In this document: piece after piece, positions 11,366 to 22,616 of the stretch
Layout of the letters: every line of letters starts with the position of its first letter
How positions within the stretch are numbered: position 1 is the stretch's first letter
Assembly: GCA_032158125.1 (NCBI GenBank)
Contig: JASKOT010000004.1
Location: 310,001-374,000, forward strand
Length of the DNA stretch: 64,000 nucleotides
Direction of reading: 5' to 3'
DNA from: Papiliotrema nemorosa
Lineage: Eukaryota; Basidiomycota; Tremellomycetes; Tremellales; Rhynchogastremaceae
Made by a program: the position numbers and the translations under genes
Notes under the pieces: model-generated
The model's input: only the letters and a program-made list of their open reading frames with translations
Databases searched by the model: none
What the model was told of the DNA's origin: nothing

Positions 11366-12893
11366 ATGTCAGGCATACCGAAAAGTTCCAAAGTTCAGCA
11401 GTACTCCAAGGCAGGTCGACTCTCTACGGTGCTTCAGCAGGCCACCATCCCTACACCTCGACCTGGTCCAGGAGAAATTCTCCTCAAAGTCAAGGCGGTC
11501 GGTCTGAATCCAGTTGATGAACAAATGTGAGCACTCTACCCTGCTCCAATGGCATAGTATGACGATGATTGACGAGTTTCAGTGCTCAGAGTCCGCCTTG
11601 GTTGCTTCGGTTCATGGGAGCAAAGGTGTCCCCTCCGAGTGAACGCAAGCCTTGGACCCCGGCCAAGGACTTTGCTGGAGTAGTGGCGGAGGTCGGATCG
11701 GGAGTGACGGAGTGGAAAGTAGGGGATGAAGTACATGGGATGCAGCTCGCTCCGTGCGACGGTATGTTTGCTCTTTTGATGTATCAAACAGGCGTGCTCC
11801 CTTTCATTATTCTCGAGCGATGCTCTCACTGTCGTCTAGTCTGCACCAGTCGCTGATGATACAGGTACAGGGGTATTGCAAGAATATATCGTGGTCCCTC
11901 CATCATGGGCCATCGCGCCTAAGCCTTCCAATCTATCTTTCGCAGAGGCCGCAGCGTTACCTCTGGTGTACATGACGGTATATACCGGTTTGATAACACA
12001 CGGTCGGATCCCCTTCTCCACAACGGCAACTTCTCTCTCTGCAGGTGCAGGCGGAAGAGGGAAGCAGCGGAGTCTGTTGGTCCTTGGAGGAAGTAGCGGT
12101 ACGGGGAGTGTGGCTGTACAAATGGGCAAGAAGCTAGGGTTGAAGGTCGTCGCTAGCTGCTCTACAAAGAATATCGACTTTGTCAGATCTCTAGGTGCAG
12201 ATGAGGTGAATTCAGAGTGTCATTGTATGGGGGAATACGTGAGCTGACTCGTAGGTGATCGACTACACGAAGAATGATGTCCCACAGACTGCACTCAAAT
12301 CCCCTCATGCGCGATATGATGTGGTCTTTGATTGTGTGGGAGGAACAGAGGTCGTCAAGCACATCGACAAGATTCTCGTGAATGATCCAAGCAACCCCGA
12401 TCGAGGTGTCTACGTGACGATCGTGGGAGACAGTGAGTGACACATCTCCTCACTATGTGACCAAACGAGGGCGTGACTGAAACAGTGTAGAGACTAGCCG
12501 AGATGCAATGGGCGGTCCCATCACGACTGTAAGTCCTCGTGCTTCGTCAGCCCGACCATAGAGACTGACGCTATAGTGGCTCTACCCATGGCAAGCGATA
12601 CGTACGATCCGATCAAAACTACAAGACTACGCGCCACAATGGACGCCCTTGAGATCGTACATCACCGGGAAGAGGTACATCTGCATGGCGCTACAGCCAA
12701 CCAGCGAGACATTGAGGACTGTTCCTGAGTTCTTGAAAAGTGCCGAGAAGGTCATCATTGACTCTATGTGGACTTTCGAGGTGAGTTCAGTGTCAGATAC
12801 TTCCCATAGGGCGCTGAGAGGTAGGACTCGACCAAGGCATTTGAGAAGCTGGAATCTTCTAGGGCGGTAGGAAAAATTGTCATTGAACTATGA
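11366..12893 (+). CDS. MDR-family NAD(P)H quinone-oxidoreductase-like dehydrogenase
   Basis: This is a medium-chain dehydrogenase/reductase of the zinc-independent quinone oxidoreductase/RTN4IP1 type. Visible parts are the GroES-like N-domain (PRPGPGEILLKVKAVGLNPVD), the DFAGVVAEVGSGV motif, FAEAAALPLVYMTVYTGL, the Rossmann nucleotide-binding motif LVLGGSSGTGSVAVQMGK, CSTKNIDFVRSLGADEVIDY and DVVFDCVGG. It ends AFEKLESSRAVGKIVIEL. No structural zinc cysteines are present. At least six introns are needed. An intron after FE (about 12781-12822) is required to reach DSTKAFEKL and the TGA at 12891-12893. The substrate is unknown. Confidence 0.88.
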
Positions 12894-13117
12894 GACCTTT
12901 GACCCGATGCATTGGAGAATTTCTCGTTGGAATGGTCGTTTCCCATGCGGCTGTATATTCACAAAGATCGGCGCCTATCTCCTCAGAGGGACAAAAGATC
13001 ACTTTATCGATTTTGCTCTGTCAAGGCTTCGCATTGCGAGCAAGTCGACCATAAGCCCTACATACCCCGATTTCACACAGCTCGTGCCGATGCCGGATCG
13101 CGTTGCTTGAATCGCTC

Positions 13118-14865
13118 TCACCACTCCAAACCCTCGTCCCAATAGAACGACTCGCATTCGTCAGTCATCTTCCCATCCCTGATTCTCTCCTGGACTTTCT
13201 CAATGTCCTCCACGATGAACTGCCTCTGTACTTCGGTTAAGGGTCCATCTTGACTGTCCCTTGCCAAAGACAATGATCGGGTCAGGATGTCGGACATGAC
13301 TTTGCAAAACATTCGCCACTCTTTCGCCTTGTCCATGTCGAGAAGTGGTCTGGACTCATCGGTCAAGTTGGACCGGACATTGTGAAACCGAACTGTGGGA
13401 TCGTCGCTCGTGGCGAGGAAGTGTTTGCTTCCCCCTGGTTCCGCAGCCGCAAGGTACGTGGTGCAAGTCACATCGTGAGCTGGTTGTAGCCTGACTGACG
13501 TTTCGTCAGACCTGTCTAGGGTGATGGGCACGTAAGCGAGAAAAGAAGCTGTCGAATCCCAGAGTCTCGAGACGGAGTCTCCCGAGTACGCAATGATGGG
13601 GTTGTGTGCGGTCTCAATGCCATCTTTGACATCAAAAACCTTGTCGAGACCACAGAGTTCCTCGCTGAAAGAGCTTGCTTCACGGCGGGTCCGGCCCACG
13701 TATTAATCTTCGACTGAAGATCTGGAGATATCGCCTCAGACCCGTATACCTTCCTTCGAGCGGCCTCTTGTATTTCCTTCATCTGAACAGCCATCGTCTG
13801 ACCATGCGTCTGCGAGAGACAAGCGAGCGCTTGGGAGGCCGTCAAAAGAGTATCCCTCATGCTTCCCCTCATGGCGCTATCGAGTCGAGCAATGTCATCA
13901 GGATGCAATTTGCGAGCAGCGGCATCACGCTCATCACTCTCGCGGAACATGTCATCGAAACCTAACTTTGTCTGGTCATCTTCATGTTTGAAAGAACGGA
14001 ATTCTGACTGCCAAGATGGAACTGGCACCAGGTGAGCACCCCCGCCCGCCGTCTCCCACGATGCAAAGATATACGGAATCTTGGACCTTCTCGAGGTCTG
14101 GAGTAAGGTATCGAACGAGTCGATATCGGCTCTTGCATTTACGCCGAGGCGGTGTGCCACCAGCGATGCGTCATCTGCGTCGAGGGTTGCATCCTCCGGC
14201 ATGAGTTGAATGGCGTCAGCGTGAATGATGGCTTTGACGTGTTGGCCCACGATGTCTTGGTCCATGGCTGCTGGGACAGTCGCAGTCGATTCCAGGCGAA
14301 AGACGCACGGCGAAGCTATCAATCTGTCAAGTATCTTTCCTGTGTCTTTGAGAGAGCTCTCGTCGTCTCCTGATCCGTGCGATACACCCGGTACGATCAC
14401 ACATTTGCCTTGTTCAGAGTACAAACACGATGGAAATTCTGGATGATCCACAAATTCGAACCCACGGGTCTTTGCCATGTTCTGAACGAGATTCGTCGTA
14501 TGTTTGAATATATCAGGATGCCCTTCTCGATCAGAAGCTACGATGATGATCGATCTTCCGGGGATATCTGTCCTCTGTCCCGGAGGCAAGGATCCCAAAG
14601 CTGACTGGTCTCGGAAATGTCTGTGAATGAGCTGTTCGATATTCGCATATCCACCTGGTTTACCATCTGTGAACAAGACCACATGGTCTCTGCGATGGTC
14701 GAAAATTGCGTCAATCTCGGTCGACGTGTGAGAGCCGTATTTCTTGTCGTCGTCGAGAGCGTGGAGGGAAGGACGATGTGGGAAGCTTTCTCTAAAGTTC
14801 ACCTTGACTTTGATTTCCTTGTTATTGGTGGATATCTGATCCTTCGTCTCTTGGTCTTTGACCAT
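13118..14865 (-). CDS. orphan protein, about 565 aa, vWA-like N-terminal segment
   Basis: I recognise no named family. The start at 14865 opens a long, hydrophilic, apparently cytosolic protein. Residues 60-75 (DHVVLFTDGKPGG) and the later SIIIVASDREG recall strand/loop elements of von Willebrand A folds, but this is only a resemblance. An apparent frameshift near 13690 is resolved by a 35-nt intron (GTGGGC...TTTCAG) that joins KINT to EELCGLDKVFDV in frame. The second exon (LWDSTASFLAYVPITLDR, then FYWDEGLEW at the C-terminus) continues to the stop at 13118. Without the intron the reading frame would end at 13516. No signal peptide or TM segment is seen. Confidence 0.7.
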
Positions 14866-15302
14866 GATGCAACGCTCTATCGCTCCAGTTTATGAGGCTG
14901 AGCTATAGCTGTCAGTGTATAGTATATGCTTGAACGTCTCTTAGCTATATGTTGGGGCAAAGGTGAGTGAAGACCGGGCGAAATCAAAGGTTATCCTTCG
15001 TCAGTATACCAGAAGCGCTCTCCTTTATGCGAAAGCCCCATGCCTCGTTTGAACGCTGACACACGAAAACAAATGCGCATACCATGTTTGAATGTGTATC
15101 AATTGCATACAAGCCATCGCAAGAGTGAAACACAACATACACAAGAGTGGTCAGAGTTCAAGTGTGGCATCCTCGCATGAAGCAATGGCAAGGTCATCTC
15201 ATCACGCAGATACAGTACAACCCTTCGACCGGAAACACGTAATAGACAGGTACAAGCCTCTCGAGCGCTGAGCCCATACTATTTACTCGATTCAGCACAA
15301 GA
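14866..15302. other. intergenic region
   Basis: This 437-bp gap lies between two minus-strand genes and should hold the promoter of the 13118-14865 gene. No gene, repeat or RNA is recognisable. Confidence 0.4.
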
Positions 15303-16287
15303 TCAAAACATCTGCGGGAGAGAGGGAATCATGACTCTATCTTCTTTCCCAATTCCCACCTCCTCCGTTAGATCCTCCTCCATCTCTCGTGCCTTTTGCC
15401 TTTGCCATACCTCGCCGGGCATTACCAGGTTCTCAGATTTGGCAGTCATCTGATGGATGAATGATCCCGAGATAGTCCGAGGAGTGAGCGGATTACAAGT
15501 GGATAGAGGGGATTGAGATCCGAAAGAATGGGAGTGATGGTGGTCGACACGACTGGTCCTTTTGTCTCGGTCATCTTCATGGACGGAGGATCGGACCATC
15601 AAAGTCGAGGCAGTTGGTTCTTCTCTCGGGCACATCGAATGGATGTGTACTTTGGATATCGGAGGAAGTGAAGTGGTCGAATAGTGTCTACCGTGAAAAT
15701 GCGGTCGGGCTCGCTGTAACGTCAATAAAATGACCTTTGTGTCGAGGCGGCAATCTGTAGTCGTTGTAGAGACTTACCGGCGGGAGGATATCCGGTGAGA
15801 CAATGTCATTCAACATCCATTCTCCATCCCCATCTTTAATCTCTTGTACCCTATCTCCATAGTGCTCGTGCGAAAGCCTCCTCGTAAGTCCCAATGCGCG
15901 ACCGTATCCATCGCAAGACCCATCTCTTCTCGACAACACTGTCCGAGGGGAAATTTCATCACTTTCCCGATGTCTTACTTGCATCCCATGTCCAAGATGC
16001 ATATCCAGGGATGAAGGTGCAGACGAAGCTCTGCCACGGGTACGAGGCGAGTTGGGCGAACGGGATGGGGGTGTAGACGGCGGTCGGAATGTTCCAGCGA
16101 GTGGACCTTCCTCTTCGACATGGTGTGAAGCGTAAGATGGGCTCTTGCGAGGGTGGTTAAATGGAATGGGATGAGCGAGGCTCATCGACGGCTCCGAGGG
16201 ATGTTCTATCGATTCGAGTAGCTCGTCGAAGGAAGGCAGTTGGCAGTATTGGGGTTTAGCCGTGATGGTGTGAGGTACCGCAGACAT
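15303..16287 (-). CDS. low-complexity orphan protein with LPSFDELL motif
   Basis: A Ser/Pro/His-rich, probably disordered protein of about 305 aa. Near the N-terminus it has QLPSFDELLESI, a short motif resembling the LPSFxELL elements found in some fungal transcription regulators. This is an analogy, not a domain. One intron (about 15718-15780, GTAAGT...TTACAG) joins DILPP to RARPHFHGRHYS. The downstream exon ends VMIPSLPQMF at the stop at 15303. No DNA-binding domain is visible. Basic SP/TP-rich segments (STPPSRSPNSPRTRGR) could be phosphorylation sites. Confidence 0.7.
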
Positions 16288-17216
16288 GCCTTGATGAACG
16301 GGTCGATGATGGTGTGATAGTAGTCTTCTCCGGTGATACTTGAGTGATGAGGTGTGTCAGTGAGAGATGAGCGATGTCAGTGAAGCAGAAGACGCATATA
16401 TACCGTACCGGCAAAGAGGACGCATTCCGGAAAACATCGCATCAACCCTCCCGGTCAACGCATTATCCCAGAGACATACCGCCGCCTTGTCCATCTCACG
16501 ACGTCAGTGTACGGTACACAGAGACAGTATACGGAAGGCGAAGCCAGCCAGCAGACCAGACAAGTCGGAAAGGGTGTATCGGGGAAACTCGAATTTGTAT
16601 ATCCTGTATTCCGCCACGGACCGTTACGGCGCGAAGGTTTGGGATGGCCGTTGCGTGGATTCCGGGTCGACTGCCTGTTCCTTGACGATTTGTATTTCCC
16701 CTTGGTAGCTTCTGCGCGGGTTGTCGAGCTGACAACGAAGTGAGTCTTGGCATGATGGTCTCTGATCCAGAGGATGCGAATGCATGCAATGTTCCGAAGC
16801 AGCGATAGTGATAGCTGCCGCTAGCGCTTGCTCGCAGATGCTCACTTTGAACCTCACTCTCACTGCTTCGCGTACATCGCGGTCGCTAGGTATCTCATAA
16901 CCACTGGAGTGTAGTATTGACTTGTCGTGTCATGCATGCATGAGAGCGAGTGGACGATCGATGATCTTTCTTTAAAGTGACACGAGTCGAGTGTAAATGG
17001 GTCACCCATTTAAAGGAACCGCGTGTCGCATGTTCAAACCCCTCGCTCGACCTCTCCATCTCGACGTCTTTCATCAATCCTCCAGACCAAACGACGGCAT
17101 CCTCGACTCGCCAACTCACGGGCGATATACGAAGAAATTACACACACCTGAACTGTGTGAATTGAAATCTCGAACACTTGGCATTCCGTCCCGACTAGTC
17201 ACTGTTCCTCACCAAA
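16288..17216. other. intergenic region, 0.93 kb, divergent promoter
   Basis: This gap lies between the divergent gene at 15303-16287 and SmD3. Several frames of 60-110 codons are open but lack coding character and convincing splice partners. I see no gene. A 5' UTR intron or long leader of the upstream gene may lie here. Confidence 0.4.
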
Positions 17217-18019
17217 ATGGCCAACCTCGGTGTCCCTGTCAAACTCCTCCATGAATCCCTAGGACACATTATCACCGTCGAGCTGAAAACGGGCGAGGTG
17301 AGTGCCCTTATATGCTGTTCGCTTGAGATTGAAACTGATATAACAGATGTACCGAGGAAAGTTGATGGAGGGTTTGTCTATTCATATCCCTCTTAGTCCA
17401 AGCTGACCTGTTTCTCCTTTTCACCTCGCCCATCTTCCTCCATCCTACCTTCTTCCGCGTCGCCCCAATTCTCGCTTATTCCTGTCTTGGATGATACATA
17501 CTTTCAGCTGAGGATTCGTTAAATATCGCTTTGAGGGAGATTACGGTGACTGCTCGAGATGGACGTGTTTCTCAATTGGAACAAGTCTACATCCGAGGCT
17601 CGATGGTTAGTCCACGCCCTGCCATTTCGTGTCGATATCTCGATGAACTGTCTTTCGTTCACAGCCGGATCCCTGCTGTGATGCACCGGTCAAGGGGAAC
17701 AGTCGCTGATTCCAGATCCGATTTATGATTGTGCCCGATCTTTTGGCTCAAGCACCTATGTATGTCTATCTCCTTCCAGACCCTCTTCGACTACCATAAT
17801 AGGTGCACTTCAACTGACGCCTAGGTTCAAGCGAGTCGGACCCAATGCTATGCGAGGACGGGGTATCGGAGCAGCACGAGGTCGTGCAACGATTCAACGA
17901 GGTGAGTCAATGTCTGGAGGGCCGTCTTGGTCGCGATTGGACCACCATGTACAAGAGCTGACGCCTCAGCCAACGCGAGAAGAGGAACAACGAGGACATC
18001 CCAAGGTGTCCGACGATAG
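17217..18019 (+). CDS. SMD3: small nuclear ribonucleoprotein Sm D3
   Basis: This is a core Sm-ring protein of the spliceosomal U1, U2, U4 and U5 snRNPs. Six exons can be placed: 17217-17297, 17347-17371, 17508-17605, 17716-17759, 17825-17901 and 17970-18019. They sum to 375 nt, or 124 aa, close to the family size. The Sm1 motif ([35 protein letters not shown]) and Sm2 motif (LEQVYIRGS...IRFMIVPD) are clear. The tail is Gly/Arg-rich ([20 protein letters not shown]), as in D3 substrates of arginine methylation. The 25-nt exon 2 is unusually small. The third intron is about 110 nt, among the longest in the window. Confidence 0.96.
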
Positions 18020-18259
18020 ATGGAGTATGGTTGGGATCAGGTTCGAGAGCAGGGGTGTCCGCTATCTGGCGGGCAGAAAAACTGCATGTGGTGTACTTTA
18101 TTCCTTGCACCACGACATGTAAGAAAATCGCAAGTGTTTGAGGTCGACAGAGCCGCTGAACAGAGGAGACATGCTGAAGTGGGCATACATGTGTCGTATA
18201 CGTCGTATAACTACTGATGTGCAAGAGAATGCTGATGCCCCTGCTCACCGCGTCAACAG

Positions 18260-20367
18260 CTAGAAATCCATGACATCCTGCGCTGTCTGCTTTGGCAGCT
18301 TGGCCACTTCAGCCTTGACCAACGCCATCAATTTTTTGGCACTTTCATTACCCGGCTGAAACCTCAGCACCTCTTTCAAATCACTCTCTGCCTCTCTCCA
18401 TCTCTGCATTCCTCTCCTTGCGACTGCGCGTTGGTAGAATGCTTTGCCGTTTTTGGAATCTCTCGACAAGATGTATTTACAATCCTGTTCCGCTTTGGCG
18501 TGTTCGCCTAGGAGGTTGAGCGCTACTGCACGATTCGAAAAGTAGACTGTCTTTTTCGAATCGAGGGAAATGGCCCGAGTGTAGTATTCTACCGCTTCGG
18601 CATGTTGATCATCATTGACATGTTTATTCCCCTGTCATCAGCACAACCCCTTCGACCCTCTCGACTGCACTCACCTGAGTCTTCTCCCTCGCCCCCAGCT
18701 CTTCGGCCCATCTGTCCATGCACTCCTGCCAGGCTCGCAATTCCCGAGACGTCTTTCTCCTGACGACATGCGGTTCTGCCAAGCGGCGGTATAAGGCGAT
18801 TGGGTGGACGCGATCCAGCTCTGCAATATCTCGGGCATAAGAGGGATATGAAAATGGAGATGTGGTCACTGCGACAAGATGTAACAGCTGGTTGATTAGT
18901 TACAGTCAGGGGATTGTACAAACACTTACCCTGACAAAATGGCGGAATGTAAGAACGATCGCCGTACTTCTGACACTGGGATCTGCCTCTGCCCATTCTT
19001 TCGGCAGGTAACATATCGCCTTGGCCTTCTCATCCTTTTTCACTTCTGGCTTTTTCGGCGGGACTCCAGCATACATGACCCTCCTGACCTTGCCCTTCCC
19101 TTTGACCTTGACCAATTTGCCCTTTGGCGGTCCGCCATTGACTCCCTTGACACTCCCATCTTCGCTCTGATCGTCCGTCCCTTCTGGTAGATCCACGCCT
19201 TCCAACGCTGCGGGCGCATTGGTCGAGGGTCCGTATCTCGCTTCAAGAGCCGGATCTACCGCTCCCATCTCCTTCAACCTCCACCTTAGGTGTTCTTCTA
19301 CCGCCAATACATCGGTCATTTGCGGATGAGTAAAAGACACTGGAGGTCTAGGGACTTGAGTCTTCCTAACGTTCCGGGCAAATCCCTTGCCTTCTGCCAG
19401 TGGTTCGCGTATTGGTTCACGAGCATAGAACCCTGATAGTCGGGCTTCAGCCTGTGCAAGCGTTTCGACCCCTCCTGTCCATCCTTCTGCCACGTCCGAG
19501 TTGATGAGCTCGTATGGTAAGAGACTTATCGGTCCTTTACGTGTCGAAGCTGCTGTTTGGAAGCACCCTAAACAGGTTGTTAATTGGCACAAACACATTG
19601 CGTGATCGTCTTCCTCGACAGGCATTCCATGTGTGTATGCCAGAGATTGAAAACATACCCCGTCCCGGGGTAGACCTGGGGGAGGGGCGTTGGGCTGGGG
19701 GATGGGGGACATGTTGATCGGTGGTCTGGTACCGACTTCGCTCGGTCGGGCACCTGATAATCGCAGTTCGAGCTCAGTGTACATCATGTCCAGTATCTGA
19801 GTCTGAAACATGAGATCGAGGTTCGAACCTCCGTGGACTATCTGTCGCCGGAGAAAGAGGGGTGATGAGCCGGTAAGAATGAGATGTATGACCAATGTGG
19901 GTAACGTCTTTGTGAAGAGATGATGAAATGCTTCTGCCCTGCAATGTCAGAACGATACACCCGACTTGCGCCTTCAGAACCGACCAGCACTGCTCGACCC
20001 AAGCATCAAATTCCCTCCTCAGTACCCATCCCATGTCATCCACGAACCCGTCCAGCTCTTCCTCTTCACATTTCGAACACCTCTTGTCGGAATGCTGTCC
20101 AAAAGGAGGATACCTGTTCCCAGCGGGACACTTCACCACACCATTGGCATCGGGTTGAACACCATTCTCGACAGGTTGGGCCTGTGGAACCTCTTGATGC
20201 CTCGAAGATAATTGTAGGACAGGTAATAAAGGTGGAGGAGCGGGTTGACGGTAAGCTGCTAGTCTGTCTCCGGTCGGAAAGTTGAAAGGCGACAGAGCTC
20301 TAGAATGAGTCGCGAGTCGTTCTGTCAATGCGTGTAAAGTTGCATTGGATGTTATAGGTTGTGGCAT
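18260..20367 (-). CDS. TPR protein with unrecognised N-terminal region
   Basis: The C-terminal part is clear: ELRAWQECMDRWAEELG, then a block of about three TPR repeats (AVEYYTRAISLDSKKTVYFSNRAVALNLLG, SKNGKAFYQRAVARRGM, DLKEVLRFQPGN). This resembles the TPR modules of RPAP3/SPAG1/Tah1-type Hsp90 co-chaperones. The N-terminal part begins MPQPITSNATLHAL, has a CxxC pair (RCSKCEEEE), a hydrophobic helix (LPTLVIHLILTG) and a long basic linker (KGKLVKVKGKGKVRR); I do not recognise it. The join between parts, near 18900-19090, needs a frame change that several candidate introns could supply, so two adjacent genes cannot be excluded. The start at 20367 is the first ATG of the N-terminal frame without low-quality sequence. 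Confidence 0.6.
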
Positions 20368-20702
20368 GGGTGGGTGAACAGGTGTACGAGTAACTTGCGA
20401 GGTCGACAAAGGATACAGAGGGTGTGTCGATGGGGTTTGTAGATGGATACATGGAATCTCGCTCGACCTTGAAACATGACCCGGTGAGAGGGGAGAGTGA
20501 TGACACGTCACTCATTTTACACAGAGCTTATCACTGGCACCAGTGTGTCACTCATCAACATGACTACTCGACGCGACCTATACTCACTACCTACTTCCTA
20601 TCCACCTCGACCAAAGCAATCAAGAGCAGCGTGTTGGCGCATAAAGTTGGACATATTGGCAACATAGATCCAGTGTCTACTGTGCGAAAAGCGATTGCAA
20701 GA
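20368..20702. promoter_or_regulatory. divergent promoter, TPR gene / ARP4
   Basis: A 335-bp gap between divergent start codons. No motif is assigned; the role is inferred from position. Confidence 0.45.
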
Positions 20703-22492
20703 TGGTCTATAATGGAGGTGAGCATCAGTCTTCCTTCCACCCCTTTTACTTTTCTTCCGAGCACAAGCTGAACCTACAGACGAGGTTTCAGCCCTCGTAG
20801 TCGACTTTGGCTCGCACACCACTCGAGCCGGATACGCAGGGGAAGACTGCCCTCGAGTTGTCTGCCCTTCATTCTATGGATACATTGACGAACCCTCTTC
20901 TTCCACCTCGAATGGCACCGGCGATGCACCTTCCAATGGAGACGGCATGGATATAGATGGTGCGCCGAATCCGAATGGAAATGGTGAATCAAAGAAGAGC
21001 AATAGAAAATACTATGTAGGGGATGATGGACCGGGAGTATGGAGAGCGGGCATGGAGATTGACAATTTCATGTTGGACGGTATAGGTATGTCGTCTACAA
21101 TTCCTTCTATCCATGGACTTCAAGGGCTCACTGACGTTAGTGCACGACTTTGAGCCGGCGTCGCAGCTACTGCATCACATTCTGCATAACCGCCTATCCG
21201 TGGATCCGTCCGAACACCCGTTGATGATCACTGAACCGGCATGGAACACACCTCAAGCGAGAGAAAAAATGGCCGAGTTGGTATTCGAGGGTGAAGGTGT
21301 ACCTGCTGCGTACTTTGGATCCGCTGGGGTCCTCTCGGCGTGAGCTGACGGAACCTTAATACCGTTGATCCAGCTGACATGTTTAGTTTTGCGTCGGGGA
21401 AACCAACTGCGCTTGTTCTAGATGTCGGTTACGCCAACTCCAGTGCAGTGCCTATTGTCGATGGATACGCTCTCCGCGCAGGTGAGCACTTGGATTCGCG
21501 ATGGCTAGAAACTCACAAGCAGGAACAAAGCGACAGCCCCTTGGATCGCAACTCATCCTCTCGCAGCTCAAAGCACACTTTACATCTCCCACCCCCACTC
21601 GATCTTTCCCTCTAACCCTGACTCCTCGACACCTCATTGCCAAGAGGAATCCCACTTCAGAACCCAACCTTCAACCTAGTCCGATCTACCGAGCAGATCG
21701 AGAAGGAGGGACCACGCCTAGCTGGCGCGCATGGGCTGAGAATAACGTGGTGGATCAGTGGAAAGAGGCTTGTGGAGAGGTGGTCAACTACAGAGGATTC
21801 GACTTTACCACGGCAAAAGATCTGCCACAGGTGTTGTACGAATTTCCGGATGGATACAGCGGGAACTTTGGAGAGGAGAGGTACAGGTTCAATGAGATCC
21901 TGTTTGACCCAAAGAACTACTTCAACCAGGTAAGTCGGGATTTTCAGATTCACAGAAGGAATTTTGCGATTAGTTTCGGTCCATCATTATGTCAGGAGCG
22001 TCAACTGACAGATAGAACATCACCCCTCCGTCATCGTTACGAACAGTGGAGAGCGGTCCTCACGCTCATTCGCTCAAGGATCTGGTGCCTCTCTCTCAGC
22101 TCGTACACGATTCCATCATGTCCTGCGATGTCGACGTTCGAGCATCGCTGTTACAGAACATTGTTGTTGTGGGCAACACATCCCTCACTCGAGGTCTGAC
22201 AGAACGACTCGATGTCGAGCTCGCAGCCCTCATGCCTAGTGTGAGCTATCTGGCAACTGTATCTCCAAAGCATAGCTGACGGTGGTAGCAAAAGATCAAG
22301 ATTCACAGTCCGATTATTCCCTTTGAGAGAAAGTATGCCTCTTGGGTTGGTGGCTCCATCTTGGCGAGTCTGGGCACATTCCACCAGTTGTGGATCACCA
22401 AAGATGAATACCAAGAACATGGACCGGCGATCATTCAGCAAAGTGAGTTTAACAGTGAATGACCTAGAAACTTACAACCAGGGTGCAAATAG
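20703..22492 (+). CDS. ARP4: actin-related protein 4, chromatin-complex subunit
   Basis: A nuclear actin-related protein of the INO80, SWR1 and NuA4 complexes. The first exon encodes MVYNG, spliced to [23 protein letters not shown] (the actin phosphate-1 loop region). Later landmarks are [55 protein letters not shown] (phosphate 2), [18 protein letters not shown] (adenosine loop) and [21 protein letters not shown]. It ends IIQQRCK at a TAG at 22490-22492. An Asn/Gly/Ser-rich insertion of about 40 residues lies after the first strand pair (residues 40-80). Six or so short introns interrupt the gene. Confidence 0.93.
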
Positions 22493-22616
22493 ATGCGCAG
22501 GGAATCGTATCGTCGATCTCCGTCAATGCATATGTATAAGATGGCAAGCATACAACATGATGTACGAGACAAGCGGTACTTCGTCAAGCGTCCTAAGTGT
22601 TCTCCTCATCATCGTC

